Source of the DNA: a virus
IMG/VR virus record: IMGVR_UViG_3300025933_000007
Location: 1 to 27,675 of that record
Length of the DNA: 27,675 nucleotides
Reading direction: 5' to 3' (one strand)
Shown here: in pieces, positions 20,869 through 27,675 of the stretch
How positions within the stretch are numbered: the first letter of the stretch is position 1
Layout of the letters: each line of letters begins with the position of its first letter
The notes under the pieces: generated by a model
What the model saw: the letters and a program-made list of their open reading frames with translations, nothing else
Told to the model about the DNA's origin: nothing
The model's database searches: none
Translations under genes and position numbers: made by a program

Positions 20869-21140
20869 CCGTTATCATGAGAATCCGGCACGGCGTCAGG
20901 GGCGATCCGGGAGGAAAGAGCGATTTCGTCCCTACCCCCCAGGTCATCCGCGACCACCTGGATGACATCGCCTCACCCATCGACGGTAAGCCCCAAAGCT
21001 CGAAAAGGGCTTACTACCGGCAGCTGCGGCAGGCCGGATGCGAGATCAACCCGGAATCCACGGTGAAAGACAGCAACCGGCCCGCGCACGACACGTCCGG
21101 CCTCAAGGCCGAGATCGCGCGGGCTCTCAAGGGAGAATAA
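20865..21140 (+). CDS. Small phage protein upstream of the scaffold gene (91 aa)
   Basis: The ATG overlaps the previous stop (ATGA). The product contains GDPGGKSDFVPTPQVIRDHL and ASPIDGKPQSSKRAYYRQLR, then QAGCEI. A segment of the form xSxIDGKxxxSxxxYxxxLRxxGCE is common in short proteins just before capsid genes in several podophages. Its function is not known to me. It could be a DNA- or head-binding accessory. Confidence 0.75.
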   Translation: MTVIMRIRHGVRGDPGGKSDFVPTPQVIRDHLDDIASPIDGKPQSSKRAYYRQLRQAGCEINPESTVKDSNRPAHDTSGLKAEIARALKGE

Positions 21141-21153
21141 AGGATTTTAAATC

Positions 21154-22227
21154 ATGGCAGACCCTGAGATCCCCGGCGGCGCCACCCCGGCACCGGCCGA
21201 TGACCTGCGCTCGACCCTGGAAGCGGCGTTTGCCGCCGATGCGGAGCCCCAGGAGGGCGTTTCCGAGATTCCGGGTGCTGAGCAGCCTCCCCCGGTCCCG
21301 ACCGACCCTGCAGCCCGCCCCAGGGACGAGCAGGGCAGGTTCACCGCCCGTCAGCAGGCCGAGCAGGTGGCGCGCGAGGCCCAGCAGGCCATCCGCTCGC
21401 CCCAGCCAGGGCAACAGGGGCAACCTGGGCAACAGGCGCCAGCAGTCCCGGTAGGGCCGCCGCCGGGCTGGTCGGTGGCCAGCAAGGCCGCCTTCGACAA
21501 GCTCCCGGAGCCGGTGAAGGCCGACATCCAGAAGCGCGAGACCGAGATCGCGCAGGGCTTCGCCAAGCTCGCTGAATACAAGCCGCTCGACGCCTGGATC
21601 GACATGGCGCGGCAGCAGCAAACCACATTGCCCGAGGCGCTGGAGCGCTACGTGGCCGCCGAGAACCTGCTAGAGGCACAACCTATCAATGGGATTCTGT
21701 GGCTCTGTCAGCGCTACCAAGTGCATCCCGCCCAGCTGTTACAGGCGATTCAAGGCGAAGCCGGTGGACCTCAACCACCGCAGCAGAGCCCCCTCGATCC
21801 TGTCTATGGGCAACTCCAGGCCTTGCATGGCCGCCTGAACGAGTTCGAACAGGAAAAGGAGCGTCAACTGGACCAGCAGGCCTACAACGAGATGGAACAG
21901 TTTCGCGCCGATCCGCAGAACCGATATTTTGAGAATGTGCGCTACGACATGGGGCGCCGCATGAAGTTTGCCGACCTCAACGGCGAAGTCATGGACCTCC
22001 AACAGGCTTACGACGAGGCTTGCTGGGCACATCCCGAGATCCGCCAGCTGCTTATCAATGAGCGGCAGGCACAGGCGACAGCACAGCGCCGCACCCAATC
22101 GAACGGGTTAGCGGCCAAGGGTCTGCCACCCGGCTCGCCCATTGCCGGTGGAACGCTGAGCAATGAGCAGCCTGCCGCAACCCTGCGCGAGGAGATCATG
22201 CGATCATTCAATGCCTCGCGCGTTTAA
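21154..22227 (+). CDS. Scaffolding protein (357 aa)
   Basis: Directly before the major capsid gene. The N-terminus is acidic and disordered, with the frequent RDEQGRFTARQQ motif (~57-68); a Gln/Pro/Gly linker leads to PPPGWSVASKAAFDKLPEPV (~102-121) and KADIQKRETEIAQGFAKL, a pattern I associate with scaffold proteins of alphaproteobacterial podophages. A long helical middle (LHGRLNEFEQEKERQLDQQA) and a helical C-terminus with a basic end follow, suited to capsid-protein binding. It assembles the prohead and leaves before or during packaging. Confidence 0.86.
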   Translation: MADPEIPGGATPAPADDLRSTLEAAFAADAEPQEGVSEIPGAEQPPPVPTDPAARPRDEQGRFTARQQAEQVAREAQQAIRSPQPGQQGQPGQQAPAVPVGPPPGWSVASKAAFDKLPEPVKADIQKRETEIAQGFAKLAEYKPLDAWIDMARQQQTTLPEALERYVAAENLLEAQPINGILWLCQRYQVHPAQLLQAIQGEAGGPQPPQQSPLDPVYGQLQALHGRLNEFEQEKERQLDQQAYNEMEQFRADPQNRYFENVRYDMGRRMKFADLNGEVMDLQQAYDEACWAHPEIRQLLINERQAQATAQRRTQSNGLAAKGLPPGSPIAGGTLSNEQPAATLREEIMRSFNASRV

Positions 22228-22240
22228 GGAGTGAACCAAC

Positions 22241-23212
22241 ATGGCTTCGCCAAATCTGAGCGAGATCATCACGACCACACTCCGCAATCGTACCGGCAAG
22301 CTGGCCGACAACGTGACGAAAAATAACGCGATCCTGCTCAAGCTTTCGGGCAAGGGCCGTGTTAAACCTGCGTCAGGCGGTCGGACCATCGTGCAGGAAC
22401 TCGAATATGCGGAAAATGGCACGTTCATGTATTACAGCGGCTACGAGCCCCTGAACGTGTCAACGTCAGATGTCATCACGGCGGCTGAGTACGACTGGAA
22501 ACAGGCGGCGGTCGCGGTGACCATCTCAGGCCTGGAGCAGCTGCAGAATGCGTCGGATGAGAAGGTCATCGACCTTCTGGAATCCCGCATCGGCAATGCC
22601 GAGAAAACCATGTCCAACCAGATCTCGGTTGGTCTGTATGGCGACGGCACCGGGTCGAGCGGCAAGGCTATCGGCGGCCTGCAGCTGCTGGTGGCTGACA
22701 CGCCGACGAGCGGCACGGTGGGCGGCATCAGCCGTCTCACCTACACGTTCTGGCGTAACTATAGCTTCGATGCCACGACTGACGGCACCGCAGCTGCGAC
22801 CAGCGCCAACATCACGTCCTACATGAACCGTGTCTACCTCGCAACAGCGAGGGGCAGGGATCATCCGGACCTGATCATCGCTGACAACAACTACTACAGG
22901 CTCTATCTGGAATCCTTGCAGACGATCCAGAGGGTCACCAATACGGAGCTTGCCGCTGCAGGCTTCGACAACCTGAAATATATGGGGGCTGATGTCGTCT
23001 ATGATGGCGGCATCGGTGGCGGTTGCCCCGCCAACCACATGTATTTCCTCAACACCGATTACATCTACTACCGGCCGCACTCGGCCAGGAACATGGTGCC
23101 CATCGGCGGCGAGCGCATGAACACCAACCAGGATGCAATTGTGAAACTAATTGGTTGGGCGGGCAACATGACCCTGTCAAACGCGATGCTGCAGGGCATC
23201 CTCAAGGATTAA
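22241..23212 (+). CDS. Major capsid protein (323 aa)
   Basis: The ATG follows GGAG at ~8 nt. Soluble alpha/beta protein beginning ASPNLSEIITTTLRNRTGKL. It includes a likely E-loop/N-arm region (FMYYSGYEPLNVSTSDVITA), a spine-helix candidate (LLESRIGNAEKTMSNQISVG) and P-domain-like strands (HPDLIIADNNYYRLYLESLQ). It ends with DAIVKLIGWAGNMTLSNAML. Size, order after the scaffold and the ending pattern support a HK97-fold coat protein. It is followed by a small decoration-like gene and a terminator hairpin. Confidence 0.9.
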   Translation: MASPNLSEIITTTLRNRTGKLADNVTKNNAILLKLSGKGRVKPASGGRTIVQELEYAENGTFMYYSGYEPLNVSTSDVITAAEYDWKQAAVAVTISGLEQLQNASDEKVIDLLESRIGNAEKTMSNQISVGLYGDGTGSSGKAIGGLQLLVADTPTSGTVGGISRLTYTFWRNYSFDATTDGTAAATSANITSYMNRVYLATARGRDHPDLIIADNNYYRLYLESLQTIQRVTNTELAAAGFDNLKYMGADVVYDGGIGGGCPANHMYFLNTDYIYYRPHSARNMVPIGGERMNTNQDAIVKLIGWAGNMTLSNAMLQGILKD

Positions 23213-23226
23213 GAAAGGAGGATATC

Positions 23227-23538
23227 ATGACCAACGTCTCACCGAGCGCACGTTCGCCTGTTTTGGGCGTCGGGCCATTGTCGGACATCTATAACGCGAC
23301 GGATTCCGGGTTCAATCAGATCTCGCCCGGCACCATCGTTCGCGCCATGAACGGCAAGAACTACATGTTCGTGCAGGCATCGGCAGGCATTGCCGATGAT
23401 ACGGCGGCGATTGTCACTGTGGGGGGTACGCCAGCGGCGCCGACCTTCACGGCGGCAGGAGGCGCTGGAGCCTGGACGACACGGTCGGGGGCAGTCACCA
23501 CCGGCCAGCGCTTCTGGATCGAAGCGAACGCAATCTAA
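23227..23538 (+). CDS. Head decoration-like protein (103 aa)
   Basis: The ATG has a near-perfect AGGAGG at 5 nt, implying strong translation as for a high-copy virion protein. The product is beta-rich and small-residue-rich: SPVLGVGPLSDIYNATDSGF (~9-28), GTIVRAMNGKNYMFVQASAG and a GQRFWIEANAI ending. Location just after the capsid gene and size suit a cement or head-decoration protein. No family was confirmed. Confidence 0.75.
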   Translation: MTNVSPSARSPVLGVGPLSDIYNATDSGFNQISPGTIVRAMNGKNYMFVQASAGIADDTAAIVTVGGTPAAPTFTAAGGAGAWTTRSGAVTTGQRFWIEANAI

Positions 23539-23571
23539 GCTGCTTTCTCCTCCCTTGGAGCAGCAGAAACT

Positions 23572-23598
23572 GGCGGGGCGCGAGCCCCGCCTATTTTC
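23572..23598 (+). terminator. Intrinsic terminator after the capsid genes, also at the end of the antisense cluster
   Basis: GGCGGGGC (23572-23579), GCGA tetraloop, GCCCCGCC (23584-23591) form an 8-bp perfect stem, followed on the plus strand by TATTTTC. It lies 33 nt after the decoration-gene stop and directly beyond the stop of the convergent gene at 23597, so it can end transcripts from both sides, with the better U tract on the plus strand. Confidence 0.75.
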
Positions 23599-23908
23599 AG
23601 TCCATGCGGGAGATTTCGAAGGTGCCGTCCTTCTGGACGATCACCACCCAGGCATGGGGATAGATGAGGATAAGCTCGTCACGCAGCGTGGTCATGGCCA
23701 GGGGTTTCAGCGGCGGATCGCCGGGATAAGCGATGACGCAGCCATCGGGATTCAGCGACCACTTCTCCATGGGGCGCCAGCCGCCACCATGGGCATAGTT
23801 GCTGTCGAATTGTTCGGCCGCCGGGCGGTCGTCATCCTCACTGAGGAAGGACGGAACCTCCCCGATCATGTCGGGGTGGGTGCCGGGTCTTACTTGCCAG
23901 ATCATCAT
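23597..23908 (-). CDS. Hypothetical protein, antisense cluster gene 4 (103 aa)
   Basis: The ATG at 23908 (or 23905) has GGAG 9 nt upstream; the frame from 23926 adds a lysine-rich start without support. The product begins MMIWQVRPGTHPDMIGEVPS, has HGGGWRPMEKWSLNPDGCVI (~41-60), then a beta-rich end with HAWVVIVQKDGTFEISRMD. It is a compact acidic/aromatic protein with no recognised family. It is the last of four antisense genes driven from 24509-24537. Confidence 0.72.
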   Translation of the reverse strand: MMIWQVRPGTHPDMIGEVPSFLSEDDDRPAAEQFDSNYAHGGGWRPMEKWSLNPDGCVIAYPGDPPLKPLAMTTLRDELILIYPHAWVVIVQKDGTFEISRMD

Positions 23909-23922
23909 GGTGATTTTCTCCT

Positions 23923-24141
23923 TCACCGGTTGGGATCGTAGTTGTCGAGTTTATGCACTGAGGCGGTAATAGCTCCCTTCTGGGCTTTGCTTCTCTTGGA
24001 GCGGTTGCAGTAGGCCTTCCGCCCGAGGATCTCGGCCAGCAGCTGCTCATCGATCTCGAACTCGACCGCGACAAAGATGGCTACACGGGTCTCCGGGTCC
24101 ATCATTCTGATGACGCGGTTGATGTGAGTCATGTCCTTCAC
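23923..24141 (-). CDS. Small basic hypothetical protein, antisense cluster gene 3 (72 aa)
   Basis: The GTG at 24141 overlaps the preceding stop (GTGA) with GAGG 7 nt upstream; ATG 24132 is the alternative. A short helical half (VIRMMDPETRVAIFVAVEFE, ~10-29) leads to a very basic segment RKAYCNRSKRSKAQKG, then a short tail ending NYDPNR. The basic stretch could bind nucleic acid. No family was recognised. Confidence 0.7.
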   Translation of the reverse strand: MKDMTHINRVIRMMDPETRVAIFVAVEFEIDEQLLAEILGRKAYCNRSKRSKAQKGAITASVHKLDNYDPNR

Positions 24142-24308
24142 TTGCTGACCTCGCGGTTTTCGAGATCTTCCTCCGTCGCCTCAGCGAACAGATCGATATA
24201 GAGGCCGTCCATGTATTTCTTGACGGGCAGCGGGATGTTGCCATCGGGAAAGCGGCGCTCGATGGCGGCGACGAAGCGCAGGTAGGTGGCGAGGGGGGTG
24301 GCTTTCAT
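24138..24308 (-). CDS. Small hypothetical protein, antisense cluster gene 2 (56 aa)
   Basis: The ATG at 24308 has GGAGG at 6 nt, overlapping the end of the upstream gene; the frame from 24383 would overlap it by 74 nt. The product starts MKATPLATYLRFVAAIERRF and continues with IPLPVKKYMDGLYIDLFAEA, ending acidic. It looks like a small helical protein. No family was recognised. Confidence 0.7.
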   Translation of the reverse strand: MKATPLATYLRFVAAIERRFPDGNIPLPVKKYMDGLYIDLFAEATEEDLENREVSK

Positions 24309-24309
24309 C

Positions 24310-24474
24310 TCAGACCTCCACCGCCCAAGCCTGGGCGACCGAGAAGCCGAACTGCGGGCCTTCAGCAATGGCGCGGAGGACACCAGCTTCGGGATGGCGA
24401 ACCCAGTGAAAGGCCAGGATTTCGTCGCCTTCCTTGGTCTTGATCCAGATGGCGTAGGTGGGGCGGGTGGTCAT
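24310..24474 (-). CDS. Small hypothetical protein, antisense cluster gene 1 (54 aa)
   Basis: The ATG at 24474 follows AGAGGAAAAACCG, nearly identical to the leader of the early gene at 6447. The product MTTRPTYAIWIKTKEGDEIL continues LAFHWVRHPEAGVLRAIAEG and ends in a short hydrophobic helix. A beta-beta-alpha layout is likely. No family was recognised. It is the promoter-proximal gene of the antisense cluster under the dyad operator at 24515-24529. Confidence 0.7.
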   Translation of the reverse strand: MTTRPTYAIWIKTKEGDEILAFHWVRHPEAGVLRAIAEGPQFGFSVAQAWAVEV

Positions 24475-24508
24475 CGGTTTTTCCTCTCGATGGGTTGACA
24501 ATGATCAC

Positions 24509-24537
24509 TAGATAACAAGCGGCGCTTGTATTTACAA
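24509..24537 (-). promoter_or_regulatory. Leftward promoter with operator dyad upstream of the antisense cluster (site D)
   Basis: On the minus strand TTGTAA (24537-24532), a 17-nt spacer and TATCTA (24514-24509), 35 nt before the ATG at 24474. The spacer carries the perfect dyad ACAAG-N5-CTTGT (24515-24529). The surrounding 29 nt (24513-24541) match site C (6487-6515) at 27 positions. A second symmetric pair CTTGTA/TACAAG overlaps at 24525-24538. Confidence 0.7.
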
Positions 24538-24546
24538 GAGGTATTT

Positions 24547-25254
24547 ATGCTCGACCCCACAGATTTTTCGCAGATTGAATCCGAGATGATGAACCGGCAC
24601 CAGCGCCGGTCAGAACTCAATCTCCGCTTCTATACCGATGCCATTGAAAACAAGACGCAATCCCTAGAAGCCGGACGGCCGATCTACATGCAGATCGACT
24701 TCGTGGCCATCAATGTCCCAGGCTCGCGCGATGAGGTCATCCGCAAGGTCGATGCCGAAATAAAGCAGCGTTTTGGACCCCAGTATGAGCATTGGAAAAA
24801 GACCCAGGAGCAGCCGACCGAAGGCCAGCCGCTCGACATGGTGCCCTGGCTCAACGTCGCCCAAATCCGCGAATTGCAGGCCCTCAACATCAAGAGCCTG
24901 GAGCAGCTGGCGGGCTTGAGCGACACCGCCATCCAACACATCGGCATGGGCGGCCACGACCTCAGAAAGAAGGCCCAGGCCTACATGGCCAGCGCCACCG
25001 GGTCGGCCGAGGTGCAGCGCCTCATCACCCGGATCTCCGAGCTAGAGCGCGAGAATGGCCGCCTGCAGGATGTCGTCAAACAGATCAACCAGCGCTATGA
25101 GGCGCTGGTCGAGCAGACGAGGGCCCCGATTCCGGTTACTACTGTAGCACCAGCGCCAGCCGCACCGGCATCCGAGCCTCGTTACGACATCGCGGAGTTG
25201 ATCCGCGCTGAAGTAGCCAAAGCCCTACAACCAAAGGAGCCTGACCATGAATGA
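24547..25254 (+). CDS. Hypothetical virion-region protein with HhH-like and coiled-coil parts (235 aa)
   Basis: The ATG at 24547 has GAGG 5 nt upstream. N-terminal third: SQIESEMMNRHQRRSELNLR and a beta-rich IYMQIDFVAINVPGSRDEVI. Middle: IRELQALNIKSLEQLAGLSD (~104-123) followed by TAIQHIGMGGHDLRKKAQAY, a helix-hairpin-helix-like motif. Then a coiled coil (ITRISELERENGRLQDVVKQ), a Pro/Ala linker and a short C-terminal helix. I recall similar proteins near capsid genes in alphaproteobacterial podophages but without a function. It overlaps the next gene by 8 nt and probably shares its transcript. Confidence 0.78.
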   Translation: MLDPTDFSQIESEMMNRHQRRSELNLRFYTDAIENKTQSLEAGRPIYMQIDFVAINVPGSRDEVIRKVDAEIKQRFGPQYEHWKKTQEQPTEGQPLDMVPWLNVAQIRELQALNIKSLEQLAGLSDTAIQHIGMGGHDLRKKAQAYMASATGSAEVQRLITRISELERENGRLQDVVKQINQRYEALVEQTRAPIPVTTVAPAPAAPASEPRYDIAELIRAEVAKALQPKEPDHE

Positions 25255-25600
25255 ACGTAATGCAGTCTTTACAGTCGGACCAAGGTTCTTCGTCGGAGAA
25301 GACGGCAAACTCATGTTCGAGAACGTGATCGACGGCGGCAATGTCGTCGGCCCGCGCGAGGCGACGGAAGAGGACAAGGAGAAGTTTGCCGAGGCCCTGA
25401 AGAACATGGCACCGGCCGCCAAGTCCGATGTCGAAGAGGCCCGGCGCAAGCTAGCCGAGCTTGAGAAAGCCGCCTCCGCTGCGGCGACGGGTGCTACGGC
25501 AGCGAAGGCCGCGACCGACAAGGCCGCCGCCGACAAGAAGGCCGCCGCCGATAAGGCCGCGAAGGAAGCCGCCGACAAAAAAGCAGCGGCCAAGAAGTAA
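25247..25600 (+). CDS. Ala/Lys-rich tailed protein (117 aa)
   Basis: The ATG overlaps the previous stop region (ATGAATGA). Residues 1-45 are a small beta region (NAVFTVGPRFFVGEDGKLMF ... DGGNVVGPREATEED), then a charged helix, then a C-terminal ~45 residues of Ala/Lys/Asp repeats (AADKKAAADKAAKEAADKK) that form a long charged helix. The tail resembles histone-like or TolA-like repeats and may bind DNA or scaffold components. No family was recognised. Confidence 0.72.
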   Translation: MNERNAVFTVGPRFFVGEDGKLMFENVIDGGNVVGPREATEEDKEKFAEALKNMAPAAKSDVEEARRKLAELEKAASAAATGATAAKAATDKAAADKKAAADKAAKEAADKKAAAKK

Positions 25601-25608
25601 TCGTGTCG

Positions 25609-25634
25609 CCGGTTTCCTCACATGAGGAAACCGG
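25609..25634 (+). repeat. Perfect 11-bp hairpin between genes
   Basis: CCGGTTTCCTC (25609-25619), loop ACAT, GAGGAAACCGG (25624-25634). It lies in the 53-nt gap before the adaptor-like gene, with no U tract after it on either strand, so it suits a processing or stability element rather than an intrinsic terminator. It ends 19 nt before the next ATG. Confidence 0.7.
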
Positions 25635-25653
25635 AATCTCTCCGGGGAATCCC

Positions 25654-26451
25654 ATGACATTGCTGACCATCGTTCAAGCCGCCACTATGGCGATCAATCT
25701 GCCGCGCCCGGTCTCGGTCATGGGTTCGACGGACCCGCAGGTCATGACCCTGCTGCAGCTGGCCCAGAATTCCGGCCGCGATCTGGCACGCGAATGGCCG
25801 TGGCAGAAGCTGACGGTCAGACGGACCTTCAATGCCCTGGCGCAAATCGAGCAGTCGGGCGAACCGCCAGCCGATTACGATAGGTTCGCGGTGGCGCAGC
25901 GCATCTGGGATCAGACCCGGCGCACATGGCTGGTCGGCCCTCTCAACCCGGATGAATGGGATCAGGTGCTGACCGCGCCGGTCGCCACCTATCCGAGCAA
26001 ATGGTGCATGCTGGGCGGGGTGATCCAGATCTATCCGATTCCGGTCCCCAGCGATCAGTTCACCTACACCTACATCACCGAAAACTGGGTGCGGGCAGGC
26101 GACAGCAGCGGCGCCGGGTTCGAGCGCATCACTGAGGATGGCGTGTCCCGCCTGACCGAGGATGCCCCGACCGGAGCCAGCACATTCAGCGTCCAGGCCC
26201 TGACGACCGGCACCAGCCGCCCGGCCTGGGCCAATGATAGTGATGTGGCCCTGATTCCGGAGCGGCTATTGGAATATGCACTGATCTGGAGATGGAAGCA
26301 GGCCAAGGGCTTGGATTACGCGGAAGACATGACAACCTACGAGCGCGAGCGTGAGAAGGCGCAGGCCAGGGATCGCGGCCCGCGCACCATCAACACCACC
26401 GCGCCGCCACCCTTTCCCGACAACTTCTTCCCCAGCCTCATCAATTACTGA
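25654..26451 (+). CDS. Head-tail adaptor-like protein (265 aa)
   Basis: The ATG at 25654 is chosen because homologous-looking proteins start MTLLTIVQA..., with GGGGAATCCC as a weak site. The N-terminus is helical, INLPRPVSVMGSTDPQVMTL (~13-32) then LAQNSGRDLAREWPWQKLTV. The centre has WLVGPLNPDEWDQVL and IQIYPIPVPSDQFTYTYITE, and the C-terminus a RLLEYALIWRWKQAKGLDYA helix. This pattern is common for gp4-like adaptor proteins of podophages, which bind the portal ring after packaging; the assignment is by pattern and position. Confidence 0.78.
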   Translation: MTLLTIVQAATMAINLPRPVSVMGSTDPQVMTLLQLAQNSGRDLAREWPWQKLTVRRTFNALAQIEQSGEPPADYDRFAVAQRIWDQTRRTWLVGPLNPDEWDQVLTAPVATYPSKWCMLGGVIQIYPIPVPSDQFTYTYITENWVRAGDSSGAGFERITEDGVSRLTEDAPTGASTFSVQALTTGTSRPAWANDSDVALIPERLLEYALIWRWKQAKGLDYAEDMTTYEREREKAQARDRGPRTINTTAPPPFPDNFFPSLINY

Positions 26452-26453
26452 CC

Positions 26454-27675
26454 ATGCGCAAAGCCCTTCGCGCCAATCCGAATAAGACGCCGCCGACCAG
26501 GACGGTGCAGGAGGCATCGCCGGTCAAAGGCTGGATGAGCCAAAAAAACTTCGCGGATGCTGACCCGCAATCGGCGGTCATCCTGCGCAACATGTTTCCG
26601 GAAGCCGACGCCGTCAGGGTGCGGCGCGGCTGCATCAAGCATGCCTACGGCCTGGGCGGCATTGTCGAGACGCTGATGACCTACACGTCGGCAAGCGCCA
26701 GCAAGCTGTTCGCCGCTGCCGCCGGTAACATCTACGATGTCACGGCGGGAGGTGCGGCCGGTGCTCCCGTGGTTACCGGCGCCGCCGGGGCCTACTGGGA
26801 AAGCGTCATGTTCGCCACTCCGGCCGGGCAATTCCTGGTGATCTGCAATGGCACCAATGGCGTGCGGACCTACAACAGCACGGCGGGCTGGCAGGATCAG
26901 ACGGCGGCGATCACCGGCACATCGGGTGCTGTCAATGATTTCGTCTATGTGACTTCGCACAAGAAGCGGCTCTGGTTCGTTCCCCTGGCCTCGACGGATC
27001 TCTGGTATCTGCCGACTGAAAGCATCTCTGGTGTGGCGGTGAAATTTCCGGTCGGCGCGCAGCTGAAGCTGGGCGGCTACATCGTCGCCGTCGAAACGTG
27101 GTCGGTCGATGCGGGTGACGGGATGGACGACCTACTAGTGGTTGTCTCCAGCGAAGGCGAGCTTATCGTCTATTCAGGCACCGACCCCTCGACCGCCAAC
27201 ACCTGGAGCATGATTGGCGTCTATGTCGGCGGTCAGCCCATCGGACGCCGCTCTCTGTTCCGGGTCGGTGGTGATCTCCTGGTCGTCAACGAGGATGGCG
27301 TGCTGCCGATCTCGACCGCGATCAAAGTGGACCGCGCCGTCGCCGGTCAGAAGTCCATCACCGCTAACATCCGCCAGGACTATGTCGATGCGGTGCGCCG
27401 CGCGCGCTACCTGCAGGGCTGGCAGATTGTCGTTCATCCGCTGCAGAACCTTGCTCTTCTCAATGTTCCAGGCTCTGGCTCCACACCGACCCAGCAGTTT
27501 GCGTTCAATACTACAACAGGCGCCTGGGGACAATATATCGGCTGGAACGCCTCATCGTGGAGTTCATTCGAGGACGGCATTTATTTCGGCGCCGAAAATG
27601 AAGTGTTTCGCGCCGAATATGGCGGCAACGACAACACCGTGCCGATCATGATCGAGGCGCTGCCTGCCTTCTCAC
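26454..27675 (+). CDS. Tail/DNA-stabilisation protein, gp10-like (partial, cut by window edge)
   Basis: About 407 codons from ATG 26454, two bases after the previous stop, running off the window end. After a basic start it shows SPVKGWMSQKNFADADPQSA (~22-41), ILRNMFPEADAVRVRRGCIK and AYGLGGIVETLMTYTSASAS, then repeating beta motifs such as KLFAAAAGNIYDVTAGGA and LIVYSGTDPSTANTWSMIGV. This GW..(R).A.xxMxPxxAxxLxNxFPxxxxVxxRxGxxxHAxGLGGxVETL signature belongs to podoviral tail proteins with a beta-propeller-like body, comparable to P22 gp10 or T7 gp12 nozzle proteins. It would seal the portal-adaptor complex and form the short tail. Confidence 0.82.
   Translation, partial: MRKALRANPNKTPPTRTVQEASPVKGWMSQKNFADADPQSAVILRNMFPEADAVRVRRGCIKHAYGLGGIVETLMTYTSASASKLFAAAAGNIYDVTAGGAAGAPVVTGAAGAYWESVMFATPAGQFLVICNGTNGVRTYNSTAGWQDQTAAITGTSGAVNDFVYVTSHKKRLWFVPLASTDLWYLPTESISGVAVKFPVGAQLKLGGYIVAVETWSVDAGDGMDDLLVVVSSEGELIVYSGTDPSTANTWSMIGVYVGGQPIGRRSLFRVGGDLLVVNEDGVLPISTAIKVDRAVAGQKSITANIRQDYVDAVRRARYLQGWQIVVHPLQNLALLNVPGSGSTPTQQFAFNTTTGAWGQYIGWNASSWSSFEDGIYFGAENEVFRAEYGGNDNTVPIMIEALPAFS

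Overview
The window is part of the genome of a tailed, probably temperate, double-stranded DNA phage or prophage with short-tailed (P22-like) head architecture. By the style of its proteins its host is likely an alphaproteobacterium. Support comes from the gene order (small terminase, large terminase, ~730-residue portal, scaffold, major capsid, adaptor-like and gp10-like tail proteins), an Exo/ERF recombination pair, a Cro/YdaS-like regulator at a divergent promoter and the high GC content. No integrase, lysis gene or tRNA is visible, and both ends cut through genes, so the window is an internal fragment.

Layout. (1) 1-6447, minus strand: a tightly overlapping early leftward operon. Read from its promoter side it carries small hypothetical genes, a DUF6011-like zinc protein, a small membrane protein, an adenine-type DNA methyltransferase, a second small membrane protein, an ERF annealing protein, a YqaJ/lambda-type exonuclease, a DUF1367-like protein, an HNH nuclease and the start of an HTH-like protein. 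(2) 6448-6601: divergent control region. (3) 6602-10274, plus strand: a TTG-started HTH regulator, small genes, an O-like replication initiator with TGACGTCA iterons inside it (predicted origin, 7492-7628), a P-like loader candidate, small genes and a phage-encoded NusG paralogue. (4) 10275-10687: about 410 nt without a credible gene but dense in inverted repeats, likely a structured RNA or leader ahead of the terminase genes. (5) 10688-27675, plus strand: packaging and morphogenesis genes, including a 989-residue repeat-rich appendage protein. Two small antisense units (19038-19400 and 23597-24474) interrupt this run.

The genes appear to be tied together in two ways. First, a 15-bp dyad, ACAAG-N5-CTTGT, occurs four times. 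In three cases it lies exactly in the 17-bp spacer of a leftward promoter: upstream of the genes at 4999 and 6447, and about 18 kb away upstream of the antisense cluster starting at 24474. This suggests one repressor controlling the early operon and a cargo-like operon inside the late region. Second, the NusG-like gene just before the structured region suggests processive antitermination of the late operon, comparable in logic to RfaH or LoaP systems. The second idea is inference; the dyads, promoters and hairpins were read directly from the sequence.
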